Assembly: GCA_032622095.1 (NCBI GenBank)
Contig: CP136067.1
Span: 83,044,705 to 83,108,704 of the forward strand
From: Siphonodentalium dalli
Lineage: Eukaryota; Mollusca; Scaphopoda; Gadilida; Siphonodentaliidae
Length of the DNA: 64,000 bases
Reading direction: 5' to 3'
Shown in pieces: positions 56,091 through 64,000 of the stretch; within the stretch, counting starts at the first letter, position 1, and each line of letters begins with the position of its first letter. The notes beneath the pieces were generated by a model that saw only the letters and a list, made by a program, of their open reading frames with translations, made no database searches and was not told where the DNA came from. The position numbers were made by a program, and so were the translations under genes.

Positions 56091-56699
56091 TGATTATCAC
56101 AGCTATACATGAAGCGTGAAGATTAATTGTGGTTAGAATATTGATGGTGAATGTAGGTTTCAGTCGCTGTACTGAAGTTCGCCAAATGTAATTGGCGTGG
56201 GAAGTGTGAAAGCAAAGCCTATACTGCTATAGTAAAGATCTCACTGAAATGTCCATTTGTCAGTAGAACAAATCCTGCGAATACACAGAATCTCCCAGTG
56301 TATGTGGGATAGACTCCGATGACAACGGTGGAGTTAATGAATATGAACAATTAACATCTATACATGTGTATTTGTGACACTACATCCGTTATGATCAACA
56401 ACGTGGCTTCAAAAACTAGTCAGTGGACAACAAGACGAACAGTATCAAATAAAACAATAGTTTAATATGTAATCACATCGTGAAACTTCAGTCTTGTTGG
56501 GAATAGTTTCGTTTGACTCAACAAACTGCATATTATCGAAATTACAAAACCATTCGACACTTACTTTTGCCAATTACTGTATATTGAGGCATAACTATAT
56601 CATATATTGCAACTATTAAATCACGGATAGGTATAGTGAGTCAAAAACGAGTGTTAATCTTCATATATAGTTGCACAGGATCGCCAATAAGTGATATTA

Positions 56700-57060
56700 C
56701 AATCAACATTTGAGCATAACACGAAATTCTCCATAGGGTTCAGTGTTAAATTTTGATCGCAACTGTAGCCAGCAAGAATAATCTGATCACATCCAATCTT
56801 TTTAAAACTATGTCTGTGTTTCATACTTAGTATTTTTAGGAATATCAGTACGCGCATATCATCATACGCAATATGGCGCCATTTATCCAAAATCCTAGAA
56901 TCTCCATAGGGATCAGTGTTAAAGTTTGATCGTAACTGTAGCCAGCAAGAATGAACTGATCACATCAAAATTTTCAAAAATACACGTAAGGGTAATAGCT
57001 AGTAGTTTTGAGAACTTTCAAATCGCACGGATCACCATACGCCAGATGGCACCATCTATC
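56700..57060 (+). repeat. Tandem repeat, two ~173 bp units
   Basis: CTCCATAGGG.TCAGTGTTAAA.TTTGATCG.AACTGTAGCCAGCAAGAAT occurs at about 56729 and 56902, and CATCATACGCAATATGGCGCC / CACCATACGCCAGATGGCACC closes each unit. Spacing 173 bp. Confidence 0.8.
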
Positions 57061-58714
57061 GTTTTCTGCAAATACGAAACGCTCTTTAAACTATGTTGAC
57101 CCCGATTTAGGCCGACCCGCCAAAATTAAAGAATGGAAACAAGTCAATCCCGAAAACACACCTGCTAGGCATACAGAATCCGTTTTCAGATCGCTTTTAA
57201 CAAACCAAAAATGCAAAATGACATAAGGAATCCTACTCTTCACTTTGTGAGATGTGATCATAATTATGACGACAAGCACAGGAATACCATATGGATTCCC
57301 ATTAATTTATTTAGACATTCTGGCTGGACAAAATCATGGTGTTTCTATAGTTCATGTTACACATGTGTGTGTATTATTTGAGTTAAATAAAGTATCAAGT
57401 ATCAAGGTGGCTCTCCGGTGCATGTATACAGAGATCTACGTGTCGGAGCTGTTTTGTGTAGAAATTACTATTACAGTGGTATTAGTTCAATAACATACCA
57501 AAGTTAAATGAAAACTTGTCAGTTAGCGTTGGAAATTGTCAAGCATTGAAACTAATATTCATATTCTGACACCCAAATAATGAAAATTCTCAATTTCGAT
57601 ATGATCTATGCTGTATAATAAACTAATAATGGGTTATGTAGCTTTGTCGCGAGGCATACATTAAGTGACAAACATTTTATAGCAGTGACGACATTGTGAG
57701 ACCGACTGTTATTTATACGGTAATTTATTCAAATTTATATATTTGTTAAAGGCACGTGCGGTCTTTATTGTCGAAAATATTCATATTTGTTCCAAACACC
57801 GTAAACAGAAAAACATTAAAACGCATACAGTTCCGTTCATATATACCATGACCATCGCGTAAATATTTTACCTAAGCAAGAGCCTGATTGTGTTACAGAA
57901 GACAGCACAATGCTACTGGCTAATCACACACAAATGGCATAAACGCTCTTTATTAGTTCCATATCAGGTATTCACCAACAAAGAACGCTCTTTATGTTTA
58001 CCATCATAATATAAACAAACACCAGAAAAGTAACTTTTTATGCTTTTGTTTACATAACAATGGTCAAACATATGACCATAACATACTGTTTATGCGATTT
58101 TTCTTATTTGTATTCGGCAAAGGCTATCTACATTTTGATGTTCTTTCTGTTTGTGGCGGCTTTTGACGGGTGGAGATATTTTCACAGGATACCCACCGCC
58201 AAGGCCAACCGTGTCTTTAACGTAATCATAATATGTTCATGTCTCGATGGATATCTATACCGATAGCTCAGGTACATGTAATTTCAAAGACAGAGGCAGA
58301 TATATCTTAGAACTACTAGAAAAGTAAATCAATTCTTACTAATACGCGGATTGTCTATTCCACGAGAAAGCTTAAAGTAATACAAATGCATCAATGATTT
58401 CAATCAGTTCAGACAGATGACATGCACGCGCTATGTATTGTCTCAATTACATGCATCGGGAATAGTTTAGACGTAACATGTGACGCTCTTTATTGTTCCG
58501 TGCACAACGAGAAGCTGGGTTTTCTGTCTCTAAGTGGGCACTTTGAATGGGACCAGATATTGTCATACCTTAGTATGTATGACTCGCAATATGCATATGT
58601 TCACCGCCATCGTTATCATTTGTTCCACTTTATATGTTTTATAACATTTTATTGAAGTAAAGAATAAAAATCACTTCTAGTCATCACTGATTGCTTCGTT
58701 GATCCGACAATTAA
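57061..58714. other. Unassigned AT-rich sequence with four ACGCTCTTTA(T/A) motifs
   Basis: The motif lies at 57079, 57943, 57985 and 58483, all on the plus strand and in otherwise unlike contexts. No open frame has a recognisable domain. Confidence 0.4.
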
Positions 58715-58822
58715 CAGGTGCCGAAACGTCCGAAATGCCGAATAGTCGGGTGCCGAAACGTCCAGGTGCCGAACCGCAAACCCAAGTGCTGAAACGTCTA
58801 GATGCCGAAACGTCAATTCAAT
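58715..58822 (+). repeat. Minisatellite of GTGCCGAAACGTCC units
   Basis: GGTGCCGAAACGTCC, GTGCTGAAACGTCTA and GATGCCGAAACGTCAA are spaced by about 20-25 bp. It is the opposite-strand relative of 25036-25155. Confidence 0.75.
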
Positions 58823-60699
58823 TCTTTATTCTCATGACCTATTTATAATACATAGGTATCGAAATGACATTTGTACAGTCCAGCTATCGGTCAGTGGTAT
58901 TATATACAGTAATGCCGTTTGTTCTAAGCCCATTGAAAACCTATACTCGTTGTGCTTGTTATAGGGAACATTACAACAACAAAAAAATGGCCTAAATCGA
59001 TTAGTTGGTATGAGGTCCTGCGCCCCGGTAGATAACCAGATTGGTGGTGGCATATGAGGTAGTGCTAAGGTCTTTTAGAACTAAATTTTCAGATATTTTT
59101 GCCAAGCAATGTAGTAGGGATAATATTTAGGGTAGTTCATAATTTTATTATCGAAGGGGTCGTCTTTTTTAAAGATTGGCGTTAGTTGGAAATTTCCATG
59201 TTTCATTTCCTTGCAAATGTTAGCACGAGTCGTGATGATTTCTTCACCTAGATACGCGTTTACCGAGGGTTCGAAGTGCGTTTATTGGCCGAGCATTACT
59301 ACACATGTACACGAAGGAACTATGATGCAACATGGATATTCTCTAATAAATCGTAGGCAGTATCGAAGTTTTCATGCACATTTTAGGCACGCGGTACATG
59401 TATATAGGCGTGGTCCTATCATACGATGCTGCTATCATTAATGTAGCGGAAAGTAATCAAGAAATTTATGTTAATTAATCTTAATTAGATAGATGAAAAC
59501 AATATGAAAATATATCGGAATGGCGTATCCAAACCCGTTGTGCGATGTACAAATATGATGTTATGTGTAATGGCTACACCAAACACTGGTCTTAATGTCA
59601 CTCTACCAGAGTCGCAGAGAGTCTGGCTGAAATATTATAGATTTATATGGGGAAAAATGAAAGCCTTTAACAAAATATAACTGTTTATTGTGTTCATTGA
59701 TTATAAGGCAAAGTTTACACATCGTCAAGCCAGATTGCAACGTGAACATAGCAGGCTTATTGCTATCAATTAACAGCGGTGGGGCTCATGTCGTGTTCAA
59801 GGGCATATAGTCCGTGGGCCAAGCAAGATATTTTTCAAATTGGCTGCACCCCCTCCAACAAAGTTTTCTATATATCAAATTAAAGGTAATCATATGGCGC
59901 ATCAGATTTTGCTTGTTGCCCGTTTCAGAAAGTGTCCCAAAATAGTTTTTCCGGGAATGCATCTCTTACCCCTAAAATAAAATTAAAATTTTCTCGAGTA
60001 CAAGTGTCAGAACATAAACAAAATATTGCAGTTATAAACTGCACAATATATCGTTTATATTAATAAGAAATGATTATAAAATGACATGAGATACAAAACT
60101 AGACCAATTTATGAGCTAGTTAGAAAAAAATGCGATAAATATTTTGAAATCGCGAAAAATTACTTGCATTTTGAAAAACATTGTCACTTATAAATGGCTA
60201 TGACTTGTGAACAGCATGGGCTATTGATCCGCAACATGGCTAAAAATTGCCCCAATGACATCCCAAAACGATTTTAATAATGGAATGCCAAGAGTATTGC
60301 TGTGAAAATGTGATATGAGTTTATACTTAACCCGACCCCTAAAATATAAATTTTGCAGAAAAACGAATTATGTAGTTTACACTTAGAATGCTGGATGTCA
60401 AGTTGGTTTTAGAAGCATAAACTGAAACAGTATAGAGAGTGATGAAGGGAATTATAAATAACGGTGTCTGAACGTGATCTAAAATTAAAATTTGATAAAA
60501 AAATGGGAAAAATGAGAAATTTTACTAATTTATGTAAAACTTACAACATTGTGATGAAATTTTGACAGGCTATGGTATAACATCGCGATAACACTGGTCT
60601 AGAATCAGTAAGTTCATAAAACCTCATATGATCACCTTTCTGGCAACTATTTCGTATATTTATCAATTTTTACTTTAATTTTTACGGACAGATTATATA
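58823..60699. other. Unassigned sequence; possible eroded coding segment on the minus strand
   Basis: On the minus strand from about 59400 to 59095 one frame is open except for a single TAA and includes NAYLGEEIITTRANICKEM and YPKYYPYYIAWQKYLKI. The composition looks protein-like, but I cannot name a family. The remainder (59450-60699) is AT-rich with no recognised feature. Confidence 0.3.
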
Positions 60700-61254
60700 T
60701 CTCATATATATTTTGAAGACCTCTGTCTGTATGTATGTTTGTTTGTTTGTTTGTTTGTCTGTCTGTCTGTCTGTCATTTATACAAATCTACGATTCTCGA
60801 CCGATCGGGACGAAACTTGGTACGTGTGTGTAGTTTGACCGGGCGGTGAACGTTGTCGTATTGGCGAGCCCGTGCGGCGCCCGCTTCGCGCATGCGCAGA
60901 CGAGATCTCGGAAACGGGTGGAGCTATCGACTTGAAATTTACTATGTGAATGTATCTTGCCCCGGATACGAATTTTATCGGGTCGCCGAGCCCGTGCGAC
61001 GCCAGATTCGCGCATGCGCAGACCAGATATCGGAAACGGGTAGAGCTATCGACTTGAAATTTGCTATGTGAATGTATCTTGCCCCGGATACGAATTTTAT
61101 CGGGTCGCCGAGCCCGTGCGACGCCAGCTTCGCGCATGCGCAGACCAGATCTCGGAAACGGGTAGAGCTATCGACTTGAAATTTGGTTTTTGAATAGCCC
61201 GGACTTGAAATTTGGTTTTTGAATAGCCCGGACAACGTCGGGCTCATCGGCTAG
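60700..61254 (+). mobile_element. Helitron-like array 2, unit 1
   Basis: The 5' end TCTCATATATATTTTGAAG is followed by a TTTG/TCTG microsatellite (60740-60774). Three 122 bp cores have NRF-1-like CGCGCATGCGCA at 60887, 61009 and 61131. A short duplicated tail (ACTTGAAATTTGG..TTTTTGAATAGCCCGG) precedes the 3' hairpin AGCCCGGACAACGTCGGGCT, then CATCGG and CTAG (61251-61254). It is joined to the next 5' TC without spacer. Confidence 0.9.
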
Positions 61255-61638
61255 TCTCATATATATTTTGAAGACCTCTGTCTGTTTGTCTGTATGTCTG
61301 TATGTTTGTCATTTATACAAATCTACGATTCTCGACCGATCGGGACGAAACTTGGTACGTGTGTGTAGTTTGACCAGGCGGTGGACGTTGTCGTATTGGC
61401 GAGCCCGTGCGACGCAAGCTTCGCGCATGCGCAGACGAGATCTCGGAAACGGGTGGAGCTATCGACTTGAAATTTGGAATGTGAATGTATCTTGCCCCGG
61501 ATACGAATTTTATCGGGTCGCCGAGCCCATGCGACGCCAGCTTCGTGCATGCGCAGACGAGATCTCGGAAACGGGTAGAGCTATCGACTTGAAATTTGGA
61601 TTTTTAATAGCCCGGACAACGTCGGGCTCATCGGCTAG
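61255..61638 (+). mobile_element. Helitron-like array 2, unit 2
   Basis: Short unit: the same 5' end and TCTG microsatellite, two 122-type cores (CGCGCATGCGCA at 61422; the second is mutated to CGTGCATGCGCA), hairpin AGCCCGGACAACGTCGGGCT and CTAG at 61635-61638. Confidence 0.9.
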
Positions 61639-62458
61639 TCTCATATATATTTTGAAGACCTCTGTCTGTATGTTTGTCTGTCTGTCTGTATGTTTCTCTG
61701 TATGTTTGTCATTAATACAAATCTACGATTCTCGACCGATCGGGACCAAACTTGGTACGTGTGTGTAGTTTGACCAGGCGGTGGACGTTGTCGTATTGGC
61801 GAGCCCGTGCGGCGGCCGCTTCGCGCATGCGCAGACGAGATCTCAGAAACGGGTGGAGCTATCGACTTGAAATTTGCTATGTGAATGTATCTTGCCCCGG
61901 ATATGAATTTTATCGGGTTGCCGAGCCCGTGCGACGCCAGCTTCGCGCATGCGCAGACGAGATCTCGGAAAAGAGTGGAGCTATCGACTTGAAATTTGCT
62001 ATGTGAATGTATCTTGCCCAGGATATGAATTTTATCGGGTCGCCGAGCCCGTGCGACGCCAGCTTCGCGCATGCGCAGACCAGATCTCGGAAACAGGTAG
62101 AGATTATCGACTTGAAATTTGCTATGTGAATGTATCTTGCCCCGAATACGAATTTTATCGGGTCGCCGAGCCCGTACAACGCAAGCTTCGCGCATGCGCA
62201 GACCAGATCTCTGAAACGGGTGGAGCTATCGACTTGAAATTTGGTATGTGAATGTATCTTGCCCCGGATACGAATTTTATCGGGTCGCCGAGCTCTTGCG
62301 ACGCCAGCTTCGCGCATGCGCAGACCAGATCTCGGAAACGGGTAGAGCTATCGACTTGAAATTTTGTTTTTAGCCCGGACAACGTCGGGCTGGGTAGAGC
62401 TATCGACTTGAAATTTTGTTTTTTCAATAGCCCGGACAACGTCGGGCTCATCGGCTAG
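61639..62458 (+). mobile_element. Helitron-like array 2, unit 3
   Basis: Longest complete unit, with five cores (NRF-1-like words at 61822, 61944, 62066, 62189 and 62311). Near the end the terminal hairpin is present twice: one copy without CTAG (about 62372-62390, AGCCCGGACAACGTCGGGCT) and one complete copy ending in CTAG at 62455-62458. Confidence 0.9.
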
Positions 62459-63036
62459 TCTCATATATATTTTGAAGACCTCTGTCTGTTTGTTTGTATG
62501 TTTGTCTGTATGTTTGTCTGTATGTTTGTCATTTATACAAATCTACGATTCTCGACCGATCGGGACCAAACTTGGTACGTGTGTGTAGTTTGACCAGGCG
62601 GTGGACGTTGTCGTATTGGTGAGCCCGTGTGGCGCCCGATTCGCGCATGCGCAGACGAGATCTCGGAAACGGGTGGAGCTATCGACTTGAAATTTGGTAT
62701 GTGAATGTATCTTGCCCCGGATACGAATTTTATCGGGTCGCCGAGCCCGTGCGACGCCAGCTTCGCGCATGCGCAGACGAGATCTCGGAAACGGGTAGAG
62801 CTATCGACTTGAAATTTGGTATGTGAATGTATATTGCCCCGGATACGAATTTTATCGGGTCGCCGAGCCCGTGCGACGCCAGCTTCGCGCATGCGCAGAC
62901 CAGATCTCGGAAACGGGTAGAGCTATCAACTTGAAATTTTGTTTTTGAATTGCCCTGACAACGTCGGGCTGGGTAGAGCTATCGACTTGAAATTTGTTTT
63001 TTGAATAGCCCGGACAACGTCGGGCTAATCGGCTAG
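62459..63036 (+). mobile_element. Helitron-like array 2, unit 4
   Basis: 5' TCTCATATATATTTTGAAG, TTTG/TATG microsatellite, three cores (62642, 62764, 62886), a decayed internal hairpin copy (CCCTGACAACGTCGGGCT, about 62954) and the final hairpin with CTAATCGG before CTAG (63033-63036). Confidence 0.9.
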
Positions 63037-64000
63037 TCTATTATATATTTTGGAAGATCTGTGTGTGTGAGGGTGTGTGTGTGTGGGGTGTGGGGGTGTG
63101 TGTGTGTGTGAGAGAGAGAGGGTGTGTGTGTGTGTGTGTGTGTGTGTGATCGTGATGAACTCGAAAACGGCCGACCCGATTTCGATGAAACTTGGTATGT
63201 GGGGATACTTTCGGTCGGGAACTGGCATAGGCATATTAATTTGTCCGTTCGACGTGATCTTCAAAACTCATATATCCGGATCCGGCGTGATTGTCACCCG
63301 ATGCAGGGAGGATAACTCTATATTCATACGTCGACGAACGTAAGCAATTTGCAGGCAATTACGAATCGTGTATTTATCCCAAAATTATAACATTTACAAT
63401 ATATATTGTCAATTTGCAGGCTATTAAGAATCGTGTATCTATCCCAAAATATATCATTTACAATTTCTGATCTATAAATTTTGTTACAGCTGATATTCTT
63501 AGGTCTATTGTCGATAGATTTATTTTTTGTATATTCACACCACGCATAGACTCAAGTCGTTTACAGTTACTCCGCGGGTAAAAGTTCGATAAATTATTAT
63601 CATGTTTATGGTCTGGAATCTCATCCAAGAATCCATTTAGCTGAAATGGCTTCCGCGTACGAATCTACCCGTGGCCCACAAGCCGTCAATGCCAACAACA
63701 TCGACATTGTTGAATTTTTGACGGCGAGAAAATAATTAGTTATAATTAGTTAAAATTTACCACGCAATGCTAATTTATCTTTATGTTGAAGCTTGATAAT
63801 TAATGAGCGTGTGTATATGAGGCGCGTTTATATAGTTGAGTGGAAATCAAATCGGTTAAAACTGGCGGATTATTACGGACGAAATTTGATACATAGGGTA
63901 TCTCGGTATCCGCTGGGCCGGTTTCCCGGTATCCGCTGGTCCGATTTCCACCATTTTTGCGGTGTTGGTGTTGGTGTTGGAAAACTGCCAGACGGATTTT
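63037..64000 (+). mobile_element. Helitron-like array 2, unit 5 (runs past the window end)
   Basis: The 5' end switches to TCTATTATATATTTTGGAAG, the type used in array 1, followed by a GT/GA microsatellite (63060-63148). From about 63250 to 63980 it is the reverse complement of array 1 unit 5 (31840-32540), including the GCGCGTTTATAT module and the closing AACACCAACACCGC-type block (inverse). The 3' end lies beyond the window. Confidence 0.85.

Noticed and set aside
60778..62892. Family of ~75-184 codon frames with REAGVARARRPDKIRIRGK, also seen at 28.9-36.5 kb, looking like a conserved protein family.
   Set aside because: They arise from the 122 bp core repeat. 122 is not a multiple of three, so the frame changes at every unit, and equally long frames exist on the opposite strand. 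Similarity is due to DNA repetition, not protein selection.

Overview
The window is intergenic or intronic DNA of an invertebrate animal genome dominated by transposable elements. No bacterial gene organisation is present, and there are no rRNA, tRNA or CRISPR signals. The organism guess is a marine lophotrochozoan, possibly a mollusc. It rests on the repeat style (Helitron-like elements with a microsatellite plus an internal minisatellite, reminiscent of the 'pearl' elements described in bivalves) and on the LINE families. It is an inference with low confidence.

Layout. 1-13 kb holds old, diverged sequence: a duplicated ~0.8 kb repeat, three copies of a TTAA-flanked MITE, an eroded L1-like ORF1, an eroded reverse transcriptase scrap, and a ~187 bp satellite (10.19-12.24 kb). 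13.2-15.8 kb is a Helitron-like element carrying its own dimeric satellite. 16.2-19.8 kb holds hairpin MITEs, the only host-like coding exon (the C-terminal half of a C-type lectin-like domain, 17390-17643) and a 2 kb palindrome made of two inverted DNA transposons, one of which has been split by a TTAA MITE. 20-27 kb holds further MITEs: an AGAGGCGG-ended element, a first Helitron-like unit, a piggyBac-type MITE with double hairpins, and a duplicated small open segment.

28036-39692 is a continuous head-to-tail array of about 15 non-autonomous Helitron-like units, all on the minus strand, joined end to end (CTAG directly against TC). A second array of the same superfamily runs in the plus direction from 60700 past the window end. 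Neither array encodes Rep/helicase. The internal modules are of two main kinds: a 122 bp unit carrying a perfect NRF-1-type palindrome and a ~129 bp unit carrying AGGTCA direct repeats. Many short open frames in these arrays are by-products of the repeats.

Between the arrays (39.7-55.3 kb) lies a LINE cluster. It contains a minus-strand LINE with an intact 1161-codon endonuclease/reverse transcriptase ORF (44294-47779), a head-to-head plus-strand Jockey-like LINE with a CCHC gag-like ORF1 and a broken ORF2 (48404-52823), three 5'- or 3'-truncated relatives, and a 1.03 kb tandem duplication encoding an acidic/basic protein of unknown origin. 55-60.7 kb is mostly unassigned sequence with diverged tandem repeats and several copies of a short motif, ACGCTCTTTAT.

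There is no functional gene network to describe. The interest lies in how Helitron-like ends, satellites and transcription-factor-like motifs have been assembled into long arrays, and in nested insertions that can be dated relative to one another inside the window.
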